Assembly (NCBI GenBank): GCA_009908915.1
Contig: JAAAOJ010000045.1
Location: 1-64,000, forward strand
Direction of reading: 5' to 3'
Source of the DNA: Planctomycetota bacterium
GTDB taxonomy: Bacteria; Planctomycetota; Phycisphaerae; SM23-33
DNA: 64,000 nt
Both the position numbers and the translations under genes were made by a program. Below the pieces are notes generated by a model. It was not told where the DNA came from. It did not search any database and saw nothing but the letters and a program-made list of their open reading frames with translations. Below are positions 19,039 to 28,282 of the stretch, piece by piece. Numbering within the stretch: position 1 is the stretch's first letter; every line of letters starts with the position of its first letter.

Positions 19039-19057
19039 CGAATGATGACATCATTCG
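19039..19057. promoter_or_regulatory. 19-bp perfect palindrome, candidate operator
   Basis: CGAATGATG-A-CATCATTCG is an exact 9-1-9 inverted repeat in the 156-bp divergent region between the LOG-family gene (minus) and the exported-protein/ABC operon (plus). Its size and symmetry fit a dimeric repressor site. No regulator gene is adjacent, so the cognate protein is unknown. Confidence 0.5.
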
Positions 19058-19139
19058 CCGCATATGGTATACCTTCTCACGCCGGTAGCTCAAGCGCCGC
19101 GCATCAAGTCGCACGCAACGCTAGAAGAAGAAGGACCGG

Positions 19140-21551
19140 ATGAGACCGCCCCATCTCCCGCCCAGACGTCATCTGTTCAGCTTGGCATCGCTGGCCCTGC
19201 TGCTTGCAGCCGCCGCCACGGCGAGTGCCGAGTCGGCCGGCACGTCGGCCGTCACCGGACCGTTCCTCGGCACGACGCGCCAGCAGCATTGGGCCCTACG
19301 TACCGCACGCCTGTTCAATGAGCGCGACGCGCCGATGCGAATCCGCGTGGCCTGCCCCGCCATGGACCCGCAACTCGGCCGAATGCAGTACGGCTGCGTC
19401 CTCGACGTACCGGCCGGCGCGGAACGGACGGCCTACTTCGCCTTCCGCCCGGGCAAGGGCCTGAGCGACGGCGCCACACCCAGCGACCCCAAACGATTCA
19501 CCGCCGACGCGCCCGTGACGGCCTGGAATGCGGAGACAGGCGAACGGCTCAATACCGATCCCGGCAAGAAAGCCATGCTGTCCGTCAACGCCGTCGGCCT
19601 GGCCATGATCACCGGCGAACCGGTCAAACACGATACGGACAGCTACCTGCACAAGGAACTCAAGCACTCGGCGCTGTCCGACAGCCGCATGCTCACCGAC
19701 GCCGCCCGCCGCAGCCCCGACCGCTGGTACGGTTACGCGGGCGCCGACGTGGTGGTTTGTCGAGGAATGACGGCTGCCGACATGACGCCCGCCCAGGTCG
19801 ACGCACTGCTGGACTGGACCCGCCGCGGCGGTACGGCCGTCGCCTGCGGATGCCCGCAGCTTGCGGACCTGCTGGCCACGTCCTTCGGAGGGGCCGCCGG
19901 CGTCACGGCGATCGGCCTGGACTACCCGGACCGCCTGGCCGTCGCAGGCCCGAAGATCAAGCCGGTCACCGTGAAATTGGCCTGGCCCTATCCGCGGGCA
20001 CAGTTGACGACCGAGGGCGCCGAGGTGATCTACACCGCCGACGGCCTGCCGTTGCTGACCCACCGCCGCCTCGGGGCCGGACACCTGTTCGTCCTGGCCA
20101 CTGTGCCGGGCGCCCTCCGCGACGAACGCCTTCACCCGGTGTGGGGCCACATCGGTGAATCGCTCCGCGAGGCACCCGGCATCGATCCGGCCCTCTTCGG
20201 GCAGGCCGCCGTCGAGACGCTCCGCCAGATCGAAGGTCGGCCGGCCCCGGCCCGAACCGTGCCCTTCTTGTTGCTGGTCGCGTTGGCGGCCGCCGCTATC
20301 ATCATCGGTGGCGTGCTTCGCCTGCGTCGTCGTGGCGAATTGCTCTGGCTGGGGCTCGTGCCCCTGGCCACCGCCGCCGGCATCGCCATGTACGTCGTCG
20401 GCCGCAGCGGCGACGAACCGGAGCGACTGACACACATCGGGCTGATCAGCGACGTCGGCGACGGACGCGTCCATGCGCAGGCCGCCTGGAGCTACTTCAG
20501 CGGGCCAACCTCGGGCAGGATGGATTTTGACGCCGGTATGCCGCTGGGCGTTGCACGACGCATCGCCGCCCCCGGCGGCGTCGACATGGAGGTCCGCGAC
20601 GTCCGCACGACGGCCGACGGCGTGGTCCTCGCCGAACGACTCGTTCGCCCCGCCGCGACAAGCGGCCTGACCGTCGACGGCATGCGGGCCCTGGCGCCGG
20701 TCTCGGTGAGCGTTACCTTCGACGCCGAGGGTGCCCGCGCCACCATCGAGAACCACCTGCCGGCCCCCATCGAGCAGGGCGTCATCTACATCAACGGCCG
20801 GAGCTTCGGCGCCGGCGATATCGGCGAAGGCAGCACGCAAACGTTCCTGATCGACGAGGCCGACCGCCTCGGCAAAGGCGAATTCACCAGCGGCGTCGTG
20901 CCGAACCAGCGCCGCAATCGTCTCATCGCCCGTCTCATACCGGCAGCCTCACCGGCGCTGACCGTCCGAGACGAGCCGCGATTCATCGGCTATACACCCA
21001 TGGCACCGACCGACACGCTCGCTCATCGCGACCTCGGCCGCCAGGGATGGTCGGTGGTGATGACGAACATCAACTGGCGAGCCCCGCAAGCGGGACAGGC
21101 CGTCGCCGTGCCGACCGGCTTTGTTGACGTGGAGGTTCATCGTCTCAGCGCGACGGTCTACAACACGATCACAAACGAGTTTATCGAGTCCCGCCGGGAC
21201 CAGGCCATCGGCATCACGGTTCGCCCACCGGGCGGGTTGTTCCATACGACCGACGCAACGGTGCGTCTGACGGTGGACCTGAGGGCGAACGGTTATGCGC
21301 TGAAGGTCGCCGGCGCGACAGACATTCGCGATAACAAGGCCGTCGGCCAGACGCCCGTCGAGACCATTCGCAATCCGCTGAGGCGGGTGGTGGTGGAGAT
21401 CCACGACGCCGACCGGTTCCGTGACACCGACGGCAACTACAACGTCGTGCTGTCGGTGGAAGCCATCGACCGGTCGCTGCCCATGACGGAACGACCGGCG
21501 TGGCAGATCCAGGACATCCACGCTGCACTGAAAGGAACGACCGAGCAATGA
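19140..21551 (+). CDS. Exported/membrane protein, first gene of an ABC-export operon
   Basis: 803 aa with a signal peptide (hydrophobic core SLASLALLLAAAATASA, about residues 14-30) and one or two transmembrane helices in the middle (about residues 378-420: LLLVALAAAAIIIGGVL and LGLVPLATAAGIAMYVV). The N-terminal half contains a segment (YAGADVVVCRGM...QVDALLDWTRRGG) resembling the amidotransferase-like fold found in other planctomycete envelope proteins. The C-terminal half is predicted to be mostly beta-strand. Its stop overlaps the ABC ATPase start by ATGA, so the products are probably made together and act in one envelope complex. Specific function not recognised. Confidence 0.75.
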   Translation: MRPPHLPPRRHLFSLASLALLLAAAATASAESAGTSAVTGPFLGTTRQQHWALRTARLFNERDAPMRIRVACPAMDPQLGRMQYGCVLDVPAGAERTAYFAFRPGKGLSDGATPSDPKRFTADAPVTAWNAETGERLNTDPGKKAMLSVNAVGLAMITGEPVKHDTDSYLHKELKHSALSDSRMLTDAARRSPDRWYGYAGADVVVCRGMTAADMTPAQVDALLDWTRRGGTAVACGCPQLADLLATSFGGAAGVTAIGLDYPDRLAVAGPKIKPVTVKLAWPYPRAQLTTEGAEVIYTADGLPLLTHRRLGAGHLFVLATVPGALRDERLHPVWGHIGESLREAPGIDPALFGQAAVETLRQIEGRPAPARTVPFLLLVALAAAAIIIGGVLRLRRRGELLWLGLVPLATAAGIAMYVVGRSGDEPERLTHIGLISDVGDGRVHAQAAWSYFSGPTSGRMDFDAGMPLGVARRIAAPGGVDMEVRDVRTTADGVVLAERLVRPAATSGLTVDGMRALAPVSVSVTFDAEGARATIENHLPAPIEQGVIYINGRSFGAGDIGEGSTQTFLIDEADRLGKGEFTSGVVPNQRRNRLIARLIPAASPALTVRDEPRFIGYTPMAPTDTLAHRDLGRQGWSVVMTNINWRAPQAGQAVAVPTGFVDVEVHRLSATVYNTITNEFIESRRDQAIGITVRPPGGLFHTTDATVRLTVDLRANGYALKVAGATDIRDNKAVGQTPVETIRNPLRRVVVEIHDADRFRDTDGNYNVVLSVEAIDRSLPMTERPAWQIQDIHAALKGTTEQ

Positions 21552-22558
21552 TCGCCACACCCTCGCACAACGGCGACACGATTGTCCGCTGCGACGGCCT
21601 GACCAAGGTATACGAGGAACTCATCGCCCTGGATCACCTGGACCTGGAGCTGCGGCGCGGCGAGGTGTTCGGGTATATCGGACATAACGGTGCGGGCAAA
21701 ACCACGACGATCCGCATCCTCGCCGGTCTGCTCAAGGCCAGCCACGGCCGAGCCACCATCGGCGGTGTGGACGTCAGTAGTGGTCGCGACCGCATCAAGC
21801 GTCTCGTCGGCTACATGCCGGACGCCTTCGGCGTCTACGACCAGATGCGCGTCTGGGAATACCTCGACTTCTTCGGAGCGGCGTTCAAGATCCCGCGGCG
21901 AAAACGTCGCCAGCGGATCGACACCGTCCTGGATATCGCCGATGCCGACTACATGCGCGACCGCTTCGTCGACACGCTGAGCAAGGGCATGAGGCAGCGC
22001 GTCGGCATCGCCCGAACACTGATGCACGACCCCGACGTGCTCCTGCTGGACGAACCCGCCAGCGGCCTGGACCCCTCGGCCCGAATCCACATGCGTGAGC
22101 TGCTGCGGCGACTGGCCGACAGCGGCAAATGCGTGCTCGTCAGTTCACACATTCTCCCGGAACTGGCCGCCACCTGCGACACCATCGGCATCATCCACCA
22201 GGGCACACTGCGGGTGGCCGGGCCGATCAACGACGTCCTGCGGCAACTCCGGCGAGACCGCCTCATGGAGGTCCGCTGCACCGACGGCACGGAGGGCGAC
22301 GCCAAGCAGATCCTCGACCGCCAGATCCGCTGCAGCGACGTCGCCCCGGCCGATCTCGACCCGACGGCCCTGCGGTTCCGTTTCAGCGGCAACGACGAAG
22401 CCCTCGCCGGCGTCCTCGACGCCCTCAAGACCGGCGGCGCCCGCGTGGTAATCTTCCGCGAGGTGCCCCTCAGCCTCGAAGACGCCTACATGGCCATCAG
22501 CGGCCTCGGTGAGCAAGAGGACAGCCAGCCCACCGGAAGCGAGGAGGCCACATCGTGA
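21548..22558 (+). CDS. ABC transporter ATP-binding protein (ABC-2 exporter type)
   Basis: 336 aa. It has Walker A GHNGAGKTT, signature LSKGMRQRVGIA, Walker B LLLDEPASGLDP and the switch histidine in VSSHILPE. A C-terminal extension of about 90 residues follows the nucleotide-binding domain, as in CcmA/YhaQ-like exporters. The start at 21548 is chosen because ATG overlaps the preceding TGA (ATGA) and the family start lies a few residues on. It is coupled to the permease by GTGA. The substrate is not evident; ABC-2 systems of this layout export lipids, polysaccharides or peptides, or act as gliding-type (Gld-like) complexes. Confidence 0.93.
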   Translation: MIATPSHNGDTIVRCDGLTKVYEELIALDHLDLELRRGEVFGYIGHNGAGKTTTIRILAGLLKASHGRATIGGVDVSSGRDRIKRLVGYMPDAFGVYDQMRVWEYLDFFGAAFKIPRRKRRQRIDTVLDIADADYMRDRFVDTLSKGMRQRVGIARTLMHDPDVLLLDEPASGLDPSARIHMRELLRRLADSGKCVLVSSHILPELAATCDTIGIIHQGTLRVAGPINDVLRQLRRDRLMEVRCTDGTEGDAKQILDRQIRCSDVAPADLDPTALRFRFSGNDEALAGVLDALKTGGARVVIFREVPLSLEDAYMAISGLGEQEDSQPTGSEEATS

Positions 22559-24276
22559 CCGCCGCCGAGACCACCCCGCCGACCGGGCGGGTCGTCAACC
22601 CGATCATCCGCAAGGAAGTGCTCTCCGCCCTGCGAACGCGAAAGGCCGTCCTCATGCAGGGCCTGTTCCTGCTCGTCCTGGCCGCGCTGGTCTGGCTGCT
22701 CTGGCCGCCCCAGGGCCTGCAGGATATCGGCGGCCGCCAGTCGCGAACGCTGCTGAACGTCGTCTCCATCGGCACACTTGTGATGGTCATTCTGCTGGCG
22801 CCGGCCTTCACCGCCGGAGCCCTAACCAGCGAGAAAGAACGTAACACCATCGAAAGCCTCTTCACCACGTTCATGAAGCCGTGGGAAATCGCTCTGGGCA
22901 AGATAGTCGGCTCGCTATGCTTCCTGTTGCTGCTGGTCCTCACGGCCATCCCGGCCCTATGCACGCCGTTGCTCCTGGGCGGCGTGACCGGCTCGGAGAT
23001 CCTTGCCCGCATCGCCGTGTTGTTGCTGACGGCGATCTACCTGGGCACGATCGGCCTGGCCGTATCGGCCTTCATGCATCGCAGCTACCGGTCCATGATC
23101 GTGACCTACGCGATCCTGCTGGCCCTGTGCTTCGCGGTGGCCCTGCCCGCCTGGCCCGTCAGCCAGCATATGCTGCGACGCGGCGGCGAGACCTGGCAGG
23201 CCGTCCTCCACACGCTCGCCTCGCTCAGCCCGCTGCAGGCCATGCTGAGCCTCTGCTGGCCGGGCAGCGACTACGACCAAGGCGCGATAACCATGCCCGC
23301 CTTCTGGATCATGTTCATCCCGCTGAGCATGGCCGTCGTCGCCGGGGGCGCCGCCGTCTGCATGTGGAAGCTGCGACGTCCCATCGCCCCGCCGCGACCG
23401 CGAGAGGCCCTCACAGTCGTCGAACGCGACATGAAGATCACCGGCCGCAAGGTGCTGTACCTCTGGTTTTTGGACCCCCGCCGCCGCAAGCGCCACATCA
23501 GCTGGTGGAAGAACCCGGTACTGGTCAAGGAGTTCCGCACGCGTCCGATGCTGCAGACGCACTGGCTGCTGCGGACGTTCGGCGGCTGCATGATCGCCTC
23601 GGTGTGCCTGATGCTTCTCGTCAGTGCCAGTGTGAGCGTCCTCGTCGCCGAGACGAGCGGCCTGTACGTCAAAATCGCCACGGCCGTGGCTGCAATGATG
23701 GTTGTGCTGATCGTGATGATCGGTCCGAGCATCTCGGGAGGCATGGTCTGCAGCGACCGGGAAAGCGGCGTGTGGGACCTGCTTCGGGCCACACCGATTC
23801 ACAGTTGGCGGATTGTCAGCGGCAAGTTCCAGGCGGCGATTATCCCGCTGCTGTTGCTGGTCGTTGCGACGCTGCCGGCTCTGCTTATCCTGCTGCACTT
23901 CGATATGAACCTGATGGCCAGCATTCTGCGGATCTGCGCCGTGGTGGGTATGACCGTGGCATTCGTCGTCACGGCCGGTGTGTTCTTCTCCAGCATTTTC
24001 TCGCGAACATCGACGGCCACCGCCTGGACGTACGGCCTGGTGGTCTCGCTGGCCCTGGTGACGCCGCTGGCGCTGCTGGCGGGCGACCTGTTCTCCCAGC
24101 GGATGTTGGAGATTACTCTCACCGTCAACCCGGTCATCGTGGCCATGGAGGCCGCCGGTGAGAGCATGACCGATTCGCGACTCATGATGCCGCACTTGAA
24201 GATCATCGGTACGACCACCGCCGTCATGTTCGTCATTGCCGTTGCCCGCGTCTTCCAGCTCCGGCGGGCGGAGTAG
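22555..24276 (+). CDS. ABC-2 type transporter permease
   Basis: 573 aa, starting at a GTG that overlaps the upstream TGA (GTGA). It has about twelve hydrophobic helices in two sets of six, separated by a cytoplasmic segment rich in Arg (about 275-330). Typical ABC-2 features are the N-terminal RKEVLSALRTRKA before helix 1 and the SEKERNTIESLFTT motif; a second such pattern in the C-terminal half is CSDRESGVWDLLRAT. The two-fold repeat suggests a fused dimer, so one polypeptide may supply both permease halves. It works with the ATPase just upstream. Confidence 0.9.
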   Translation: MTAAETTPPTGRVVNPIIRKEVLSALRTRKAVLMQGLFLLVLAALVWLLWPPQGLQDIGGRQSRTLLNVVSIGTLVMVILLAPAFTAGALTSEKERNTIESLFTTFMKPWEIALGKIVGSLCFLLLLVLTAIPALCTPLLLGGVTGSEILARIAVLLLTAIYLGTIGLAVSAFMHRSYRSMIVTYAILLALCFAVALPAWPVSQHMLRRGGETWQAVLHTLASLSPLQAMLSLCWPGSDYDQGAITMPAFWIMFIPLSMAVVAGGAAVCMWKLRRPIAPPRPREALTVVERDMKITGRKVLYLWFLDPRRRKRHISWWKNPVLVKEFRTRPMLQTHWLLRTFGGCMIASVCLMLLVSASVSVLVAETSGLYVKIATAVAAMMVVLIVMIGPSISGGMVCSDRESGVWDLLRATPIHSWRIVSGKFQAAIIPLLLLVVATLPALLILLHFDMNLMASILRICAVVGMTVAFVVTAGVFFSSIFSRTSTATAWTYGLVVSLALVTPLALLAGDLFSQRMLEITLTVNPVIVAMEAAGESMTDSRLMMPHLKIIGTTTAVMFVIAVARVFQLRRAE

Positions 24277-24281
24277 CCACC

Positions 24282-26021
24282 ATGAAGCCACTGCCTCACG
24301 TGATGATCACCCTTGCCCTGCTGCTCGCCGCGGCTGTTGCCCCGGCCGACGAGCCGGCGTTCACGCCCGAGACCCACTTCGCCGACAGATCTTACGGCAG
24401 CGCCTTTGCCGTGAAACTGCTCGGCGACGTGCTCGACGAACCGGACGTCCTGGCACGCGTCGCCGCCACCGCCGACCTTGGCGAGACCGACAACTCCGAC
24501 GCCCTGTCCCTGCTGGCCAAAGCTTCCCGCGATAACGATGCTCGCGTCCGCGCCACCGCCGCAACCGCCGCGGCCGTGCTCAACAAACCCGGCTCCCTCG
24601 ACGTCGTCGCACCTCTGCTGACCGACACCGACAGCCGCGTCGTCCTCCGCGTCCTCGACGCTATCCGCCGCCTGCAGCCGGCTGAGCCGCCGGTGGCGCT
24701 GACCGACCTGCTCGGCCACGACGACCCGCTCGTGCGGGCCTCGACGCTGCAGACGTGGACCGCTTTGGGCCGCCCCGCGCCCGACGCCACACTGGCGACG
24801 CTGGTCGTCGATCCGACGGTTTTCGTTCGCCTCCGCGCGCTGGCCAACGCGCTGCTGTGTTCCGACGGCGCACGATGGGTCGACGCGGTCGACGCCGCCC
24901 AGCCACCGGCCGTTCGCGCCGCAGCGATCGAGGTCCTTGGCAAGTTCGCCTTCGCGACATCCAGGGACAGCGTCGCGAAGGCGTCGAAGGACGACCATAT
25001 CCTGGTCCGTCGCGGCGCCGCCCGTGCCTACGGCCACGCCCAAGCCGCCGACGACGTTTGCCGCATGCTCGACGATCCCTCACCGATCGTCCGGCTGGCC
25101 GCCATCCGCGCCGCCGGCGACCTGGGAATCAATGCGGCAACGGACCGGCTTGTGGAACTCATGCTGACCGCCCCAGACGAACAGGCGCACCGGGCCGCCC
25201 GCCGGGCACTCCTCACGATCGGCACGGATGATGTCGCCGCCCGTCTCGCCCAGGCCCTTTCGACACTGCTGGCCGAACTGACGGCCGACCGGGATCCGGA
25301 GACGAGCACCTCTCAGCGTCGCGGGGAGCGACTCGACCGAAATGCCATGTCCTGCTGCGACATCCTCGGCGAAATCTTTGCCGGCCGCCCGCAGCAGGCC
25401 GCGACCCTACCCGGCACGGACACGATGCTGAACCTGTTGGACGCCCTGGACATCAACGAACGGCCGGTCGGCGCCGCCGCCGAAGCACTCGGCCGCATCG
25501 GCGACGCCCGCGCCATCCCGCTGCTGCGGAAGCTGCTGGCCACGTGCGCTACGAACCGCGGCGACCCGCCGCCCAGCGGGGACGTCACGGGGCAGATCTG
25601 CCTCGGCCTGGCCGCCCTGCAGGACCCGAAGGCGCCGCCGCTGATGATCGACGTCATCAACGTCAACGGTCAGCCCAGCCGCCTATCGCGGGCCGTCCGC
25701 TACATCATGGACGTCCTGCCGACGTTTGACGGCTCGCCGCACGCGGAGGACATCCGCGAGGCCGTCCTCACCGTGCTCGACCCGGCTACGGGCTTCGGCC
25801 GCGCCTGCCAGGCCCATGCTGCCCGCGCCGCGGTCCGCTTGGACCTCAAGGACGCCACCACCCTGCTGGAGGAACTGCTCGATGAACGCACCGGCGGCCG
25901 GGAGGTCTTGCAGATCTTCGCCTGGGCCCTGTCGCAATTGACCGGCGCCGACGTGCATGCCCCGAACCCACGTCCCAAGGCATGCGACGGTTGGATCGTC
26001 CGGCCCGTCGACACCCGCTGA
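24282..26021 (+). CDS. Exported HEAT-repeat protein
   Basis: 579 aa with a signal peptide (ITLALLLAAAVAPADE, about residues 8-24). The remainder is a solenoid of HEAT/PBS-lyase-type repeats: for example DDPSPIVRLAAIRAAGDLG, DARVRATAATAAA and RIGDARAIPLLRKLL. Such repeats bind protein partners. It begins 5 bp after the permease stop and closes the four-gene operon, so a scaffold role in the exporter complex is a reasonable inference. The last codons (GAC ACC CGC TGA, 26010-26021) are the left end of a 98-bp segment duplicated downstream. Confidence 0.85.
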   Translation: MKPLPHVMITLALLLAAAVAPADEPAFTPETHFADRSYGSAFAVKLLGDVLDEPDVLARVAATADLGETDNSDALSLLAKASRDNDARVRATAATAAAVLNKPGSLDVVAPLLTDTDSRVVLRVLDAIRRLQPAEPPVALTDLLGHDDPLVRASTLQTWTALGRPAPDATLATLVVDPTVFVRLRALANALLCSDGARWVDAVDAAQPPAVRAAAIEVLGKFAFATSRDSVAKASKDDHILVRRGAARAYGHAQAADDVCRMLDDPSPIVRLAAIRAAGDLGINAATDRLVELMLTAPDEQAHRAARRALLTIGTDDVAARLAQALSTLLAELTADRDPETSTSQRRGERLDRNAMSCCDILGEIFAGRPQQAATLPGTDTMLNLLDALDINERPVGAAAEALGRIGDARAIPLLRKLLATCATNRGDPPPSGDVTGQICLGLAALQDPKAPPLMIDVINVNGQPSRLSRAVRYIMDVLPTFDGSPHAEDIREAVLTVLDPATGFGRACQAHAARAAVRLDLKDATTLLEELLDERTGGREVLQIFAWALSQLTGADVHAPNPRPKACDGWIVRPVDTR

Positions 26022-26221
26022 CATCGCCCGTTCGCCACGGCAAACGCATTTGCCATAACTTCCCTCCCCATGGGAGAGATGACCGGTGGACTCCGAGAGG
26101 GCTCTTCCTGACTTCAACATTGGGACACCCGCTGACATCGCCCGTTCGCCACGGCAAACGCATTTGCCATAACTTCCCTCCCCATGGGAGAGATGACCGG
26201 TGGACTCCGAGAGGGCTCTTC
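26010..26221. repeat. 98-bp direct duplication spanning the 3' end of the HEAT gene
   Basis: Copy 1 is 26010-26107 and copy 2 is 26124-26221. They are identical over 98 bp, at an offset of 114 bp, and separated by a 16-bp unique spacer. Copy 1 begins inside the HEAT gene (codons Asp-Thr-Arg-stop); copy 2 carries the same stop without the gene. Each copy includes a small hairpin, GGCAAA-CGCA-TTTGCC. Confidence 0.92.
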
Positions 26222-26348
26222 GGGCGCCACCCAAGCCCCTCACCGGCTCGAAGGCCCATTCGGCCAGCTCAGGGCAGTCTCGCCACCTCTCCCAACGGGG
26301 AGGGGTCAAGGTAGAGAAGGCCGTTGCCCTGCATTCACCATCTCCGGT

Positions 26349-26378
26349 TTGCTCAAATCCCGGACCGCGCGGTATAAT
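26349..26378 (+). promoter_or_regulatory. Sigma70-type promoter
   Basis: TTGCTC (26349-26354) and a consensus TATAAT (26373-26378) with 18-bp spacing precede the gene starting at 26398. The transcription start would be near 26385, giving a very short 5' leader. Confidence 0.55.
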
Positions 26379-26397
26379 AGTTGGCGGAGCCACTGGA

Positions 26398-26943
26398 ATG
26401 AGCACGGAACAGACACAACGCCTGGCCTCGATGCGGTATTACCTCTTCGAGCGCCCGCTCCACCCGGAGCTGTTCGAGATCTACGACGACGTACATCTCC
26501 TGCGCGACGGCTACGAGGCCCGCATCTGGGTGACCGGCTGCACGCATGTCATCAGCTTCTACCGTGACGAGCAGTCCATGGTCGAGGTCATCGCCAGCGA
26601 GGACGGCACGGACCTGCCGCAACGCGGACGGGCGCTGTCCTGGGCGCTGCGGGGCGAACGCTCGCACCAGCGACGCAGGCCGGACGGCATCAGCTACATG
26701 ATGAGCTTTCAGGCCGAGACCATGTCCAGCCGCGTCTATCACAAGGTCCATCACGAGCTCGCCCGCCAGGGCACGCGGCGAGGCCTGTTCGTGCCCTTCC
26801 CCATGTGGATGGACCAGTCGCTCACGCCGTTCACCTACATCAGCTACGAAGCCAAGGCCAACCATCTCCACGTGCTGGCCTGGCACGCCTTCCCCGAGGC
26901 CCTGACCATCGTCAAGACCCAGAGTCTCTTCGAACTCGGCTGA
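26398..26943 (+). CDS. DUF2617-like protein
   Basis: 181 aa soluble protein. Conserved-looking stretches are FERPLHPELFEIYDD near the start, IWVTGCTHVISFY, and the C-terminal FTYISYEAKANHLHVLAWHAFPE. This arrangement of histidine- and aromatic-rich blocks matches my recollection of the DUF2617 family in Planctomycetota and Actinomycetota. No enzymatic motif is known. The gene has its own consensus -10 box. The start at 26398 is favoured because the promoter leaves little room for an earlier one; an in-frame extension to 26200 would read through the duplicated repeat. Confidence 0.7.
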   Translation: MSTEQTQRLASMRYYLFERPLHPELFEIYDDVHLLRDGYEARIWVTGCTHVISFYRDEQSMVEVIASEDGTDLPQRGRALSWALRGERSHQRRRPDGISYMMSFQAETMSSRVYHKVHHELARQGTRRGLFVPFPMWMDQSLTPFTYISYEAKANHLHVLAWHAFPEALTIVKTQSLFELG

Positions 26944-27023
26944 GCGCCCAAAGCCGCTCGGCCTGCTTGCTGCCTGTACTTGCTGCGTCCTTTGGATACA
27001 ATGGCCGGCCGAAGGGAGCAACC

Positions 27024-27695
27024 ATGAAGCGTCAACTTCACATTTTCATGTCCGGCGTGCTGATTGTCGTGCCGGTGGTCATCAGCGTCTGGGTCGTCAT
27101 CTGGATCACGCGTCTTCTGGGCGGCCTCGGCCACGCGCTGCTGGCCGGGACGGGACTCGGCGAGAAGGTCGCCAGCGGCTATCACGGCCTGGCGGCAGCC
27201 GGTGCCGTCGTCGCGGTTCTCCTGCTGATCTACCTCGTCGGGCTGCTGGCGAAGTTCTGGATCTTCGGCCGCCTGTTCGGCGGCATGGACCGGCTGCTGT
27301 CCCGGCTGCCGGGCATTCGCACGGTCTACGAGTCGGTGCGCGACCTGCTGAAACTCTTCGGCGCCGAGGGAAAGAAGATGGGCTACAGCGTGATCTACCA
27401 CCCCAAGGGCGGTACGACAAAGATGCTGGGCATCGTCACCAACGAGAACCCGCTCGGCCGGCCCGAGGGCGACGACAGCGTGATCGTCTACCTTCCTCTG
27501 GGCTACATGATCGGCGGGCCGATCGTCTACGCCCACCGCGACGAAATCACCCGCATCGACGTCAGTCCGGAAGTGGCGATGAAGCTGGCGGTGACAGCCT
27601 TCGTGGGCGTCGGCGAGACGCCCGAGCAGCAGAAGCGCCACGCCCGGCAACTCGCCGGCGACGCAGCCGATGCGGCGGAGACCTCCGACACGTAG
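27024..27695 (+). CDS. DUF502 membrane protein
   Basis: 223 aa. Two transmembrane helices (about 7-30, MSGVLIVVPVVISVWVV; and about 55-80, AAGAVVAVLLLIYLVGLLA) precede a cytoplasmic domain. Typical DUF502 sequences are RLPGIRTVYESVRDL, the region around TKMLGIVTNE, and PLGYMIGGPIVYAHRDEI. Family members are widespread in bacteria and chloroplasts without an assigned activity. A good Shine-Dalgarno (GAAGGGAG) precedes ATG 27024. It lies 80 bp after the DUF2617-like gene and may share its promoter. Confidence 0.9.
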   Translation: MKRQLHIFMSGVLIVVPVVISVWVVIWITRLLGGLGHALLAGTGLGEKVASGYHGLAAAGAVVAVLLLIYLVGLLAKFWIFGRLFGGMDRLLSRLPGIRTVYESVRDLLKLFGAEGKKMGYSVIYHPKGGTTKMLGIVTNENPLGRPEGDDSVIVYLPLGYMIGGPIVYAHRDEITRIDVSPEVAMKLAVTAFVGVGETPEQQKRHARQLAGDAADAAETSDT

Positions 27696-27709
27696 AACGG
27701 CTTGCCCCG

Positions 27710-28216
27710 TTACATGTCATGTCCACAATTCGCCGGTCCGCTACTGCCCCATAGGGTCTGCCCGCCGTGGAAGACGATGCCCGCAACCGCCCCGGTCATC
27801 AGGCAGGCCAGCATCGCAGCCGGCAGCGCTCTCGGGCCGACGGCGGCAATATCCTTCCGGCGCTCGGGCACGAGGGCGCAGACGCCCCCGACAAAACTCG
27901 CCAGCGACGCCACATGGGCAAAGCCGCACAACGCGTCGGCACAGATCACCGGCGTGCGAGGGTCGGCAAAGCCGCTCTCCCGCATCACGCGGGCCATGTC
28001 CAGGTACGTCACCAGTTTGGTGATGATCAGCCGCTCGCCGAACCATCGCCCCACCTCGACGGCGTCGGATGGCGGCACGCCGATGGCCACGGCAAAGGGA
28101 TACATCACCCACGCCACAGTGTGATGCCACCGAGAATCAGGTCCACCAGCGCCAGCATCCCCGCAATCCCGTGGCTCGCGAGGCACGGCCACACACACCT
28201 TGACGCCATCGGGGCC
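27710..28216 (-). pseudogene. Decayed C-terminal part of a CNT-family nucleoside transporter
   Basis: One open frame (27710-28198) encodes the recognisable CNT C-terminal segment: FGERLIITKLVTYLDMA, then CGFAHVASLASFVGGV and membrane helices. Just upstream on the minus strand the matching sequence changes frame. GVKVCVAV lies in that same frame, but GIAGMLALVDLILGG, the next expected helix, lies in the +1 frame and soon meets a stop. About two thirds of a normal about 400-residue transporter is missing. Two frame changes plus the N-terminal truncation make this a pseudogene. It sits between the DUF502 gene and top6B. Confidence 0.75.
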
Positions 28217-28282
28217 GCTTGGTTAGCATACGGTGGACCGTTGACTCGCGAGACGGACTCTCGCTAACACTGAGGATCACGG

